Source of the DNA: Oscillospiraceae bacterium
GTDB lineage: Bacteria > Bacillota > Clostridia > Oscillospirales > Oscillospiraceae
Length of the DNA stretch: 64,000 nucleotides
NCBI GenBank assembly: GCA_902760845.1
Contig: CACWHX010000001.1
Location: forward strand, 1 to 64,000
Reading direction: 5' to 3'
Shown: one piece after another, positions 8,144 through 16,533 of the stretch
How positions within the stretch are numbered: position 1 is the stretch's first letter
How the letters are laid out: each line of letters opens with the position of its first letter
The notes under the pieces: model-generated
What the model was told of the DNA's origin: nothing
Seen by the model: only the letters and a program-made list of their open reading frames with translations
Databases searched by the model: none
Program-made: the position numbers and the translations under genes

Positions 8144-8225
8144 GCACTTTTTTGCGAAAAATACAAATTTTTGTACGATCCGGGCGAAGTGCATATTGCG
8201 GTGCCCAACGGCCGCTGATGCGGAG

Positions 8226-8783
8226 CTAAACGGCCGCGGTGCGGCGTAAGCGGCCGGTCGGCTCGCTGTGTTGAAGTAGTCCGAGAAGCTGTGTTGAAGT
8301 AGTCCGAGAATCCTTCATACCCAACGCATAGGAAATCCCTACAGATCTCGCTAAGTACTTGTCCGTTTTCATCATACGCATAGAAACATAAAAAACACCG
8401 CTGCCGACCAAACCGAGCAACAGAAATAAAACAAGCCCTGTTGCGAAAATGGCTGTATAAGCCGTCCCCGAACAGATGAAAACAAGACACAAAACAGACA
8501 AAAAACCGATGATAACGGAGCATACTGCTTTCAGCCGGTCTTTGCAAAAACGGTTGAACAGCGGATATAGTGCAAAGCCTGCTGCGCTGATGCCCAACGC
8601 ATAATTTTGCGCCAGCACGGTTCTGTCCTCCGATACGATATGGGAAAGTACATCCACAAATAAATATTCCGCACCCAAAAACAGGAAGGTAAACAGTCCC
8701 ATAAGGGCAACTGCATATATGTAAGGTGTTCTTTCTTTATTTAAATTCACGCCCTGCGTGATCTTAGTTAAAATCGTGTTCAC
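8226..8783 (-). pseudogene. Truncated MFS-type membrane transporter
   Basis: Five or so hydrophobic helices typical of the N-terminal half of a major facilitator protein occupy the first 157 residues. The sequence then switches to an unrelated low-quality tail (starting KDSRTTSTQ) encoded by a 23-bp tandem duplication and flanking GC-rich DNA. MFS proteins normally have about 400 residues, so more than half is missing. It starts at GTG 14 bases after the XRE regulator gene, with AAGGGAG upstream, so the two formed an operon. Non-functional as a transporter by inference. Confidence 0.7.
8265..8310. repeat. 23-bp tandem duplication at the MFS breakpoint
   Basis: Two identical head-to-tail copies (8265-8287 and 8288-8310) sit exactly where homology to the transporter ends, marking the junction with the adhesin upstream region. 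Confidence 0.85.
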
Positions 8784-8797
8784 TTCAACAATCTCCC

Positions 8798-9007
8798 TTA
8801 CTTGCTGTCATCGTAAAATTCCATGATGTCGTTGGGCGTACAGTCCAATGCGCTGCAAATCTTTCCCACAATATCAACTGTGATGTTTTCACCCTTGTTC
8901 ATCTTTGAAATGACATAGTTGCTAATTCCCGCCGCTTTTTCAAGGTCTTTCTTCTTCATATCTTTATCAATGAGTAATTTCCAAAGTTTTTTATAGCTTA
9001 CTGTCAT
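8798..9007 (-). CDS. Small XRE-family helix-turn-helix regulator
   Basis: A 69-residue protein that is almost entirely one Cro/C1-type HTH: DLEKAAGIS is the first helix pair, SNYVISKMNKG the recognition helix, and DCTPNDIMEFYDD the C-terminal end common in mobile-element regulators. The start was set at the ATG with GAGG upstream, shortening the open frame by 29 residues. It is followed 14 bases later by the truncated transporter. It probably regulated its own small operon. Confidence 0.85.
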   Translation of the reverse strand: MTVSYKKLWKLLIDKDMKKKDLEKAAGISNYVISKMNKGENITVDIVGKICSALDCTPNDIMEFYDDSK

Positions 9008-9286
9008 ACCCGTTTCCTCGTTTCTTGAGAATAGTTTGGCTGTCAGAAGCAATACCGGCAGAAAACCGTTTGCTATCGACTTAGTATAGCACATCTTGCC
9101 TGAAAATTCAACGGATTGTAAAGCGTTGGCTTTATTTTTGAAGCCGCTCTGCTGATTTCCATTTCTGTAATGTAACGATTTTACTTGTCAAAAACGCCTG
9201 TTTTAAGTTTTTTTGCATACGAAATACGGCGGGCAAGTAGTTATTCCTGCCCACCGCATTTCTGAGATTATAAGCGTTACATTTGA

Positions 9287-9661
9287 TTAGCTGTAAATCA
9301 GTTCAGCGTTTACGATTTCTCTTGCCCTTGCCCTTATCTCGTTCATTCTTCCAATCCAAAGCATTTGATTTTCAGTTTTTAATTGCTCCGTGATATTTTC
9401 CCGTTCTGCCATTTGCTTTACCAGCCGAAGAAACATATCCGCCGCTTGTTCATCAATATCGGCAAGGTAATTGTTCAGCCTGCCGCTTGTCAGCAGGTTC
9501 ATATACAAAACCTTGTGACTTCGTTTCAAATACCTTGCGTGACGCTGCCCCCATAAGCCGATTGGCTTGGTTTCCTCTTGGGGCAACAGGAGATTAGGCA
9601 AAGAATAATCTCCAACCTTTGAATATGTACCGCCCATCTGCTCAAATAAACTTTTCTCCAT
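9287..9661 (-). CDS. tnpV: TnpV-family transposon-encoded protein
   Basis: 124 residues matching the TnpV family, carried by clostridial and Bacteroides-type transposons: an EQMGGTY start, PIGLWGQRHARYLK, NLLTSGRLNNYLADIDEQA, and the IRARAREIVNAELIY end. Its biochemical role is not established. A GGAGGG precedes the ATG. It follows the 61-residue gene by four bases, so the two are co-transcribed. No transposase or resolvase of the parent element remains here. Confidence 0.85.
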   Translation of the reverse strand: MEKSLFEQMGGTYSKVGDYSLPNLLLPQEETKPIGLWGQRHARYLKRSHKVLYMNLLTSGRLNNYLADIDEQAADMFLRLVKQMAERENITEQLKTENQMLWIGRMNEIRARAREIVNAELIYS

Positions 9662-9665
9662 AATC

Positions 9666-9851
9666 TTAACCCTCCGTAATCTTGATTTTGAATTTCCTGA
9701 TTGGTGCGTTGACTACTTTGATTAGAACATCATCTACCGCATCAGTATATCTTCCCTCTGCAAGCAGCCTGTTCCGCAATTCGTTCAGGGCATTGAGAAT
9801 AATCCTTCGTTCCTTCTCGTCAATCGCTATGTAGTATTTCTGACTTCGCAT
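9666..9851 (-). CDS. Mobile-element-associated 61-residue hypothetical protein
   Basis: Small protein beginning MRSQKYYIAIDEKE, followed by a helical IILNALNELRNRLL segment and a basic C-terminus. Proteins of this appearance often accompany TnpV in clostridial elements; I do not know the function. AAGGAGG stands nine bases before the ATG. It is the first gene of the two-gene tnpV unit. Confidence 0.65.
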   Translation of the reverse strand: MRSQKYYIAIDEKERRIILNALNELRNRLLAEGRYTDAVDDVLIKVVNAPIRKFKIKITEG

Positions 9852-10523
9852 ATTTTTTGCCTCCTTCGCCTAAAGTGTAGCAAAGGATTTCTCTCTTTGC
9901 GAATGTGCGATTTTATATTTTGACAGAAAGAAAGCCAGCGTAAGAAACGTTTTCGCTCCCAACGCTGGCTTTTGCCTTTGCCAATGCCCGTTAGTTGTGT
10001 TTTATATCCTTATATGGTGTTAGCATTTTCAGCGCCTGTTTTTGTCTCTGTCGAAAAAAGTTTTTCGACAGAGGGGATTGCGGCAAGCGCTGTATCGTTC
10101 GCTTCCCCGCCAATCCCCGTATCCCGCGCCCCGCAGTACGGCGGCGCACTTGCGCCGCTCGTACGGGTTCGTCCGACCGTAGAAGAGTAAGCCCCCGGAA
10201 CCGCGCGCTTGCGCGCGGTTCCGGAAGAAGCGTTGCCTACCACCGCACCTTCAGCGTTTCTTTCCGGCTCCACCGGCTTTCTTTTCGCGCTGAAAAGAAA
10301 GCGGGTGGAATGCCTGCAGTGCGACCAACCAATATCGGTACATTAACGAGGCCACCAGCCCCAATCAAGCACCACGCCAGCAGCGCCGCACCACGTCAAC
10401 GACTGAAGTTCAGTAACGAAGCGACCGGGCAGAGCCACGCACCCCGCGTCCCCGAGCCGAAACCACTTCGTTGGGCTTCGGCTCGGTAAGAAAGGACAGG
10501 GAATTAGCCTGAAATATCAGATA
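9852..10523. other. 670-bp non-coding interval with several hairpins
   Basis: No convincing gene. It holds an interrupted hairpin (9931-9940 with 9963-9972), the TGTCGAAAA-type palindrome (10046-10073), a perfect 14-bp stem with a TT loop (10195-10224), and a 10-bp stem (10452-10461 with 10477-10486). Open frames here are GC-driven shadows. The interval separates the mobile remnant from the queT gene. Confidence 0.6.
10046..10073. repeat. Dispersed palindrome family, copy 1
   Basis: A near-perfect palindrome (CTCTGTCGAAAAA, AG, then its complement) followed by GGGATTGCGG. Related copies lie at 18541-18564 and 30038-30059, each followed shortly by GGATTGCG. Confidence 0.8.
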
Positions 10524-11060
10524 CTATAGGGATTGCTCGGCGGCGCGGCGGAACCAGCTGTATCGCGGCAGCAGGCGCATCAGCGGCAGACCGAGGACGA
10601 GCATGACGGCAAGCTCCCCCGCAGCGACCTCCCCGCCGAAGACCCAGAACACCGGCGACAGGGACGGAAACGCCGTATCCGTCAGCGTCCACGTAAGCAC
10701 CGCGCCGACGACCATGCCGTTCCACACCACGGGCATAAGCGCCGCGAGCACGCACCGCGGCCACGACGTGGTCGCACGGCCGCGCTTTCCCAGCGCGGCG
10801 ATGCAGAGGCACGCGCCCAGCGTCGCGAGCGAGCCGAACACCACGTCCAGAATCCCGGATGCGCTGATGAGATTCGCGACCGCGCAGCCCAGAAACAGTC
10901 CCCACGCCGTGCAGGGCACAAAAAACGGAAGGATGCACAGCACCTCCGATACCCGCATCTGGATCGCCCCGTAGCTGATCGGCGCGAGCGCCATCGTCAG
11001 CGCGGCGTAGGCCGCTCCCACGACCGCCGCGGCGGCCATTTTTCTCGTTGAAGTGCGCAT
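10524..11060 (-). CDS. queT: QueT-family queuosine-precursor ECF transporter S component
   Basis: A 178-residue membrane protein with about six hydrophobic segments and the family signature ISYGAIQMRVSEVLCILPF near residue 30. QueT proteins are the substrate-binding components of energy-coupling-factor transporters for queuosine precursors such as preQ1 or queuine. The start was chosen at the ATG after GGGAGG; an ATG ten codons upstream would lie inside the leader structure. The queH gene lies immediately upstream on the same strand, and a preQ1-I-like element overlaps the ribosome-binding site. The shared ECF ATPases and T component are not in this window. Confidence 0.85.
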   Translation of the reverse strand: MRTSTRKMAAAAVVGAAYAALTMALAPISYGAIQMRVSEVLCILPFFVPCTAWGLFLGCAVANLISASGILDVVFGSLATLGACLCIAALGKRGRATTSWPRCVLAALMPVVWNGMVVGAVLTWTLTDTAFPSLSPVFWVFGGEVAAGELAVMLVLGLPLMRLLPRYSWFRRAAEQSL

Positions 11061-11068
11061 GAATACTT

Positions 11069-11118
11069 CCTCCCATTTTTTTGATTGCAAAATGCGCGCA
11101 GGGTTATGGCACCTGCGC
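11069..11118 (-). promoter_or_regulatory. Candidate preQ1-I riboswitch before queT
   Basis: On the minus strand a 7-bp stem (GCGCAGG with CCTGCGC) closes a loop TGCCATAAC, followed by a tail rich in A and then ATGGGAGG. CCAT of the loop can pair with ATGG of the tail, making an H-type pseudoknot that buries the queT Shine-Dalgarno sequence. The GG-U-N5-AACCC core resembles known class I preQ1 aptamers, where a loop C recognises the ligand. The gene context (queT) fits. Assigned by eye, not by covariance model. Confidence 0.6.
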
Positions 11119-11137
11119 TATTCAATTCCTGCGTATT

Positions 11138-11764
11138 TTACTCCGCTGCGGCGGAATTGTCAACAGGCCTGCTGTACAGGCAGCCGCAGTAGTCCTGCCG
11201 GTAGAGGCCGTATTGCCTGGAGAGCGCGATGCTGCGCTGGTATCCCCCGCGCTTTTTGAAGTCTGAGGGCAGAAAGCGCACGCCATATTGCTCCGCCAGC
11301 GCGGCGCCGATCTGATTCAGCCGCTCGGCGTCCTTGTGTGGCGAGACCGTGAGCGTTGTGCAGAACCAGTCAAAGCCGTGCAGCATCGCCAGCCGCGCCG
11401 TCTCCTCCAGCCGCAGGCGAAAGCATACCGTGCACCGCGCACCGCCCTCCGGCTCGCGCTCCAGCCCGCGCACCGCCGCGGTATACGCCGCGCCGTCATA
11501 TGCGCACGCCAGAATGTCCACCTCCGCAGCCGCCGGCAGCGCGGCGATAAGCTCCCGCTGCCAGCGCAGGCGCTTTTCATACTCCGACTCCGGCTGGATG
11601 TTGGGGTTATAATACAGCACTGTCACACGAAAATACGGCGTGAGCGCCTCCAGCACATAACTACTGCACGGGCCGCAGCAGCTGTGCAGCAACAGCCGGG
11701 GCCTCTCCCCCGCCGGAAGCCGCTCGGTGACGGCCTCCATTTGCTTTTGATAGTTTTGCTTCAT
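11138..11764 (-). CDS. queH: Epoxyqueuosine reductase QueH
   Basis: 208 residues. QueH performs the last step of queuosine synthesis, reducing epoxyqueuosine in tRNA to queuosine, and replaces cobalamin-dependent QueG. Visible motifs: HSCCGPCSSYVLE near the N-terminus, YYNPNIQP, CTVCFRLRLEETA, TVSPHKD, and DYCGCLYS at the C-terminus; these cysteines bind the Fe-S cluster and second metal. The start used is the second ATG of two, six bases after GGAGG. It lies upstream of queT on the same strand, linking uptake of the precursor to its final conversion. Confidence 0.92.
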   Translation of the reverse strand: MKQNYQKQMEAVTERLPAGERPRLLLHSCCGPCSSYVLEALTPYFRVTVLYYNPNIQPESEYEKRLRWQRELIAALPAAAEVDILACAYDGAAYTAAVRGLEREPEGGARCTVCFRLRLEETARLAMLHGFDWFCTTLTVSPHKDAERLNQIGAALAEQYGVRFLPSDFKKRGGYQRSIALSRQYGLYRQDYCGCLYSRPVDNSAAAE

Positions 11765-11897
11765 GGTCATCCTCCCCCAACGAAGTATAGCACACCTTTC
11801 GGCAGGATTCCAGCGAGCGTGAAATTTCTCCTTGCGCTTCCAGCAAAAAGCCCTTATACTGATAGCAGATTGTTTCATTGGAAAGGCGGAAGCACAT

Positions 11898-12392
11898 ATG
11901 GACCAGCGCGTAAACAAGGACAACTACTATCTCAGCATTGCCGACGCGGTGCTCAACCGCTCGACCTGCCTGCGCCGGAAATACGGCGCGATCATCGTGA
12001 AAAACGATGAGATCCTCTCCACCGGCTACAACGGCGCGCCGCGCGGCCGCGTCAACTGCAATGCGCTCGGCTATTGCAACCGCGAGCAGCTGCGCATTCC
12101 CAGCGGCCAGCGGTACGAGCTGTGCCGCAGCGTCCACGCCGAGGCCAACGCCATCATCTCCGCCTCCCGGCGCGATATGATCGGCGGCACGCTCTACCTC
12201 GTCGGGCGCGACGCGAAAACGGGCGAGCTGCTGCACGACACGACCTCCTGCGCCATGTGCCGCCGGCTGATTATCAACTCCGGCATCCAGTATGTCGTGA
12301 ATCGCATCGGCGAGAACGAGCTGGTCGTGGTGGACGTGCAGGACTGGATCCGCGACGACGAATCCCTCCAGCCAAAGGCGGCGGAGGTGTAA
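11898..12392 (+). CDS. comEB: Deoxycytidylate (dCMP) deaminase, ComEB-type
   Basis: 164 residues. Zinc-dependent deamination of dCMP to dUMP, feeding dTMP synthesis. The HAEAN motif near residue 76 gives the zinc His and catalytic Glu, and SCAMC gives the two zinc cysteines. GYNGAPRG upstream contributes to nucleotide binding. Length and motifs match clostridial ComE operon protein 2, although no com genes are nearby. The start is the ATG following AAGGCGG; the 22-residue in-frame extension upstream lacks a ribosome-binding site. It is divergent from queH. Confidence 0.9.
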   Translation: MDQRVNKDNYYLSIADAVLNRSTCLRRKYGAIIVKNDEILSTGYNGAPRGRVNCNALGYCNREQLRIPSGQRYELCRSVHAEANAIISASRRDMIGGTLYLVGRDAKTGELLHDTTSCAMCRRLIINSGIQYVVNRIGENELVVVDVQDWIRDDESLQPKAAEV

Positions 12393-12420
12393 AATATCGA
12401 GCGCAGCGTAACGGACACAA

Positions 12421-12456
12421 AAAATCCGGCCTCCCGCAATCGGGAGGCCGGATTTT
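12421..12456. terminator. Bidirectional intrinsic terminator
   Basis: A perfect 16-bp stem (12421-12436 with 12441-12456) with CAAT loop, flanked by A and T runs, between the convergent dCMP deaminase and pyruvate kinase genes. It can serve both. Confidence 0.9.
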
Positions 12457-12458
12457 GT

Positions 12459-13871
12459 TTACGCATACTCCACTTTGATCGTGTTGGTGTTGCCGCTCTT
12501 GCCGTTGATGATTCCGCCGGTGATGATGACCTTGTCGCCCTTTTGCAGCTGCATGACCGACCGGCTGACCTGCAGCGCGTGGTAGAACAGCACGTCTGTG
12601 GATTCGTACACCTCGCTCATGATCGGCGTGATGCCCCACGACAGCGCGAGCTGCCGGTAGGCGCGCTCGGTCGTGGTGAGGCCGATGATATCCGTCGGCC
12701 CGCGAAAGCGCGAGATCATCTGCGCGGTCTTGCCCGTGATGGAGCAGACGGTGATGACCTTCGCGTCAATGTCAATGGCCATGCCGCACGTGGCGTGCGA
12801 AATCGCGTCAAGCGTATTTTGAATCTCAAACACAGACTGCGGGAAGCGCGAGGCATAGTCGATGTTCTTCTCCGTGCGCTCGGCAATGCGCGCCATGGCG
12901 GCGACCGCCTCGACCGGGTGCTCGCCCGCGGCTGTCTCGCCGGAGAGCATGACGGCGCTGCTGCCGTCATACACGGCGTTCGCCACGTCGGAAATCTCCG
13001 CGCGGGTGGGCCGGATGTTGTGCGTCATGGATTCGAGCATCTCCGTCGCCGTGATGCAGCGCTTGCCGCGGCGGCGGCACTTTTCGATCAGCGATTTCTG
13101 GATGCCGGGCAGCTCCTCATACGGAATCTCCACGCCCATGTCGCCCCGGCCGATCATGATGCCGTCGCACGCATCAAAGATCTCCTCGATGTTGTCGATG
13201 CCGGGCTGGTTTTCGATCTTCGCGATAAGGCTGATATGCGCGCCGCCGTTGGCCGCCAGAAAGTCGCTCATGTCCACAAGATCCTGCCGGCGGGAGACGA
13301 AGGAGCAGGCGATAAAATCCACGTCGTTTCGGATGCCGAAGAGCACGTCGGCCTTGTCCTGCTCGCTCAGAAAATCCTGCTTGAGCACTTTGTTCGGAAA
13401 GCTCATGCTCTTGCGGCTGGAAAGCTCGCCCCCCGCCGTCACGCGGCAGACGACGTCCGTTTCCGTCGTGCGCTCCACCCGGAACGCCAGCAGACCGTTA
13501 TTCAGCAGCACCACGTCCCCCGGCTCCAGATCGGCAGCCAGCCCCGGATAGCTCACGGAAACGCGCTCCTGCGTCCCCTCTATCCGCTCGGTCGTGAAGG
13601 TGAAGGTGTCGCCCTCCTCCAGAAAAATTTTGTCGTCCGCAAACGTGCCGATGCGGTATTCCGGACCCTTTGTGTCCAGCATCAGCGCCAGCGGCACCTG
13701 CAGCTCCTCGCGAATGCGCTTGAGCAAATCGACGCGCTTTTGATGGTCCTCATACGAGCCGTGGGAAAAATTCAGCCGCGCGACGTTCATGCCCGCTTTC
13801 ACCATGCCGCGGAGCGTCTCCTCGCTGTCGCAGGCCGGCCCGATGGTGCAGACGATCTTCGTTTTTCTCAT
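12459..13871 (-). CDS. pyk: Pyruvate kinase
   Basis: 470 residues. Converts phosphoenolpyruvate and ADP to pyruvate and ATP. The N-terminus has TIGPACDS and NVARLNFSHG; the metal- and substrate-binding loop is IGRGDMGVEIP; the signature ATEMLESM has Glu where Gln is common; DGSSAVMLSGETAAG and a C-terminal allosteric domain follow. It lacks the extra PEP-utiliser domain of bacillar enzymes. The start is the ATG of MRKTKIVC, with GGAGGAACTG upstream. The gene is followed by a strong terminator and stands 26 bases after the SseB-like gene on the same strand. Confidence 0.96.
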   Translation of the reverse strand: MRKTKIVCTIGPACDSEETLRGMVKAGMNVARLNFSHGSYEDHQKRVDLLKRIREELQVPLALMLDTKGPEYRIGTFADDKIFLEEGDTFTFTTERIEGTQERVSVSYPGLAADLEPGDVVLLNNGLLAFRVERTTETDVVCRVTAGGELSSRKSMSFPNKVLKQDFLSEQDKADVLFGIRNDVDFIACSFVSRRQDLVDMSDFLAANGGAHISLIAKIENQPGIDNIEEIFDACDGIMIGRGDMGVEIPYEELPGIQKSLIEKCRRRGKRCITATEMLESMTHNIRPTRAEISDVANAVYDGSSAVMLSGETAAGEHPVEAVAAMARIAERTEKNIDYASRFPQSVFEIQNTLDAISHATCGMAIDIDAKVITVCSITGKTAQMISRFRGPTDIIGLTTTERAYRQLALSWGITPIMSEVYESTDVLFYHALQVSRSVMQLQKGDKVIITGGIINGKSGNTNTIKVEYA

Positions 13872-13897
13872 ACAGTTCCTCCGTTCTCCCGCGTGGA

Positions 13898-14962
13898 TTA
13901 CTTCTTCCGTCTCTGCCACCACTTTGGCTTCTCCGCCGGCGCGTCGTCCGGCTGCTCGCCCGGCAGGGGGATCTCCCCCTTTTCCACCGCCGCGGCAAAC
14001 GCCTCAATCTGCTCCGGCGTCATCTCCGACGCCGCCTGCATCATGGCGCTGAACATCTCCTGCTCCGCCTGCAGCATCTGCAGCATCTCGCTTGTAAGCG
14101 CCATTCCCGCGCCGACATAGGGATCGACGATGATGCCGTTGTCCTTCGACTGGAGCACCAGCGGCACATAGTCCTTGAACTGCAGCTCCACGCTGCCGTA
14201 TTGCTTCCACTGGAGCAGGTGCGCCCGGTCGGAAAACGCGAGGAAATAGCTCTTCCCGTCCTGCGCGCGCACCTTGCCGAACTGCAGGTGTACGCCGCCG
14301 TCCGACGACTGCGGCTCATTCTCCGGCCGCACCGCCGGAAACACCAGCGGCATGTTGAACAGCAGCGCGGCGACCTTTTGCAGATTCTCCTGCGTGTTAT
14401 CCGCCTTGCAGGCGTCGAGCGCGCTGCGCAGCTGTTCCGCGCGCGCGGCCTTTTCCCGAAGCTCCGGACTGAGCTCCTCCAGCGAGATGCGCCACTGCGG
14501 ATAGGCCACGCGCAGCACGTCCAGCGCGTCGCCCAGCTCCTCCGCCGATTCGTCCGCGTCCGGGTTGGAGACCACGACGTGAAACTGCGGCTCGCCGGAT
14601 TGGCATCTGTCCTCCGCGCCGGCGGCGTGCAGCTCCTCCAGCTTCGTCTGGATGCACAGCGCAATGCTGTACGGCCGCGTGGATGTATCGCGCACGGCCG
14701 CGGCGTACGCCACCTCCCCATCCGAGCCCGGCAGCTTCGCCACCTCGATCACGCTCTGCACGCCGAAGGCATAGGCGGCCTCCGCGCGGCGGTTCGCGTG
14801 CTCCTCGTCCGTGAGCTCGTCGGCAGACTCCGGCTCGACATAAACGCCGGCATCTGTCATCTCCCGCACGGCCTTGCGCCGAATCTCCTGAATGGCGAGA
14901 AACTGCATCGCGCGGCCGCGGTCCGCCGCCGCATGCTCGTACAGGTCCTGAAAGCTGCTCAT
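13898..14962 (-). CDS. SseB-domain protein
   Basis: 354 residues, cytoplasmic. The second half (about residues 180-300) matches the SseB N-terminal-type domain: a strand-rich region with YFLAFSDRAHLLQWKQY and a GIIVDPYVG motif. The first 150 residues are an uncharacterised alpha/beta region. The C-terminus is a Pro-, Lys- and Arg-rich tail. The function of SseB domains is not established; they occur in stress and secretion loci. The start is the ATG seven bases after GGAGG. It is probably co-transcribed with pyk downstream. Confidence 0.65.
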   Translation of the reverse strand: MSSFQDLYEHAAADRGRAMQFLAIQEIRRKAVREMTDAGVYVEPESADELTDEEHANRRAEAAYAFGVQSVIEVAKLPGSDGEVAYAAAVRDTSTRPYSIALCIQTKLEELHAAGAEDRCQSGEPQFHVVVSNPDADESAEELGDALDVLRVAYPQWRISLEELSPELREKAARAEQLRSALDACKADNTQENLQKVAALLFNMPLVFPAVRPENEPQSSDGGVHLQFGKVRAQDGKSYFLAFSDRAHLLQWKQYGSVELQFKDYVPLVLQSKDNGIIVDPYVGAGMALTSEMLQMLQAEQEMFSAMMQAASEMTPEQIEAFAAAVEKGEIPLPGEQPDDAPAEKPKWWQRRKK

Positions 14963-15165
14963 AATCATTCCTCCGAAAAGCATTTCTCTATTATATGATT
15001 TACAGTATAACACAAAAAAATCCGTTTGTATAGGCGCGTGTTTCCGCGCGGAAAAGCGCCGGGCGGACGCGCGCAAAGCGTTGGAACTGGCGGATCTGAC
15101 AGTTTCAGAGAGCCGCGTGGACAACATCCACAAAACGACGAATCAAATTTCAGAGATTCCCCTAC

Positions 15166-15193
15166 TTGAAATGAAAAACAGCGAGAATATACT
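15166..15193 (+). promoter_or_regulatory. Promoter of the cooCFS operon
   Basis: TTGAAA (15166-15171), 16-base spacer, TATACT (15188-15193), about 50 bases before the cooC start. Confidence 0.6.
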
Positions 15194-15243
15194 TTAAATT
15201 AGGTATCAGGGAAAGGAATAGGTATCCGGGCAGAGAAAAGGCG

Positions 15244-16035
15244 GTGGAGGATTTGAAGCTTGCGGTTTCCGGGAAGGGCGGCGTCGGGAAATCCACGGTA
15301 TCCGGCGCGCTGGCGCTGATGCTTGCCGAGGCGGGACGCAGGGTGCTGGCCATTGACGCGGACCCCGACGCGAATCTGGCGGACAGTCTGGGGATCCCGG
15401 CGGCAGCGCGGGAGCGGCTCGTGTCGATTGCCCGGCAGGGAGAGCTGATCGAGGCGCGCACCGGCGCGCGGCCGGGGACCTATGGGCAGCTGTTCACGCT
15501 GAACCCGGAGGTCTCGGACATTGCGGACAGATTCGCGTATGCGTGGCGAAACGTGAATCTGATCGTCATGGGAGAGGCGCGAAAAGGCGGCGGCGGATGC
15601 ATGTGTCCGGAAAACGCCCTCATCCAGGCGCTGATCGACAATCTGGTGCTGGACAGAGACGAGGACGTCGTCATGGATATGGAGGCCGGCATCGAGCATC
15701 TGGGAAGGGGCACCGCGCGGGGCGTGGATGCCATGCTCGTCGTCTGCGAGCCCGGCCAGCGAAGCATCGACTGCGGCGTCAAGATCGCGGAGATGTGCGC
15801 CGATCTGGGGCTGGAGCGCGTTGCCTTCCTCGGCAACAAATCCGCCTCCGACGCGGACGACGCCTTTCTGCGAGACGCATTGGGCGCGCGCGGTCTGCTC
15901 GGCATCCTGCGGTGGAGCGACGCGCTGAGAGACGCGGACAGGGACGGCGTGAGCGCCAGAGATCATCTCGGCGCGGAAAACGAAGCGGTGCTTCGGCAAG
16001 TCATCGGAAAAATGAAATGGGGGATCGGCAAATGA
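15244..16035 (+). CDS. cooC: CO dehydrogenase nickel-insertion ATPase CooC
   Basis: 263 residues. MinD/ParA-like P-loop ATPase that matures the Ni-Fe-S cluster of CO dehydrogenase. Walker A deviant motif SGKGGVGKST at residues 9-18; AIDADPDANLADSLG follows; the CxC dimer metal site is GGGCMCPENAL near residue 117; DMEAGIEHLGRG is the switch region. The GTG at 15244 is given as start, but a TTG at 15253 would give the usual family N-terminus (KLAVSGKGG) and is equally plausible. It overlaps cooF by four bases, ATGA type. Confidence 0.92.
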   Translation: MEDLKLAVSGKGGVGKSTVSGALALMLAEAGRRVLAIDADPDANLADSLGIPAAARERLVSIARQGELIEARTGARPGTYGQLFTLNPEVSDIADRFAYAWRNVNLIVMGEARKGGGGCMCPENALIQALIDNLVLDRDEDVVMDMEAGIEHLGRGTARGVDAMLVVCEPGQRSIDCGVKIAEMCADLGLERVAFLGNKSASDADDAFLRDALGARGLLGILRWSDALRDADRDGVSARDHLGAENEAVLRQVIGKMKWGIGK

Positions 16036-16532
16036 AACGAATGTTGTTGGACGCCGGAATGTGTCTCGGCTGCCGCACGTGTGAAAATGTCTGCGCCGCC
16101 GTTCACAGCAGGGCGGGCTCCTTCACAGGCGCGGTCCTGGCCGGGGAAAAACCGCATTCCGGCGTAAAGATCATGCAAAGCGGGTCGGGCGAAATCTTCG
16201 CAAAGCGCTGCTGGCAATGTCAAGCGCCGGCGTGCGTGGAGGCATGTCCCGTCGGGGCGATACAGAAGGACCTGCCGGACGGCGCGGTGTGGTGCGACAC
16301 CGAGACGTGCATCGGCTGCTTCCTGTGCGAGGAGGCATGTCCGATCGGCGCCATCACCCGGCTGGAGGCGGAGGGGCATCCCTTCAAGTGTGATCTGTGC
16401 CGGGGCCGGGACGGCGGCCCGGCGTGCGTCGAGGCCTGCCCGACGGGCGCGCTCACCTTCGCCGAGGTGGACGAGGCGGCGTATGAAGCGGCGAGAGACG
16501 AGCTTGTAAACCATCAGAAAGGAGCCAGGTGA
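16032..16532 (+). CDS. cooF: CooF-type polyferredoxin electron-transfer subunit
   Basis: 166 residues with four cysteine clusters: CLGCRTCENVC near residue 11, CWQCQAPACVEACP near 61, CIGCFLCEEACP near 94, and CDLCRGRDGGPACVEACP near 123. This is the HycB/CooF architecture carrying four [4Fe-4S] clusters. It accepts electrons from CooS and passes them to a hydrogenase or another acceptor, which is not in this window. It overlaps cooC and ends one base before cooS, so the three genes form one operon. Confidence 0.92.
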   Translation: MKRMLLDAGMCLGCRTCENVCAAVHSRAGSFTGAVLAGEKPHSGVKIMQSGSGEIFAKRCWQCQAPACVEACPVGAIQKDLPDGAVWCDTETCIGCFLCEEACPIGAITRLEAEGHPFKCDLCRGRDGGPACVEACPTGALTFAEVDEAAYEAARDELVNHQKGAR

Positions 16533-16533
16533 A

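Noticed and set aside
10603-10974. Several overlapping frames opposite queT
   Set aside because: Typical high-GC antisense frames; queT has the family motif and leader.
15040-15197. Open frame before cooC with a coding-like sequence (KALELADLTVSESRVDNIHK...)
   Set aside because: No start codon with a ribosome-binding site, only about 50 residues, and the cooC promoter lies inside it. It may be a gene remnant, but I cannot support it.
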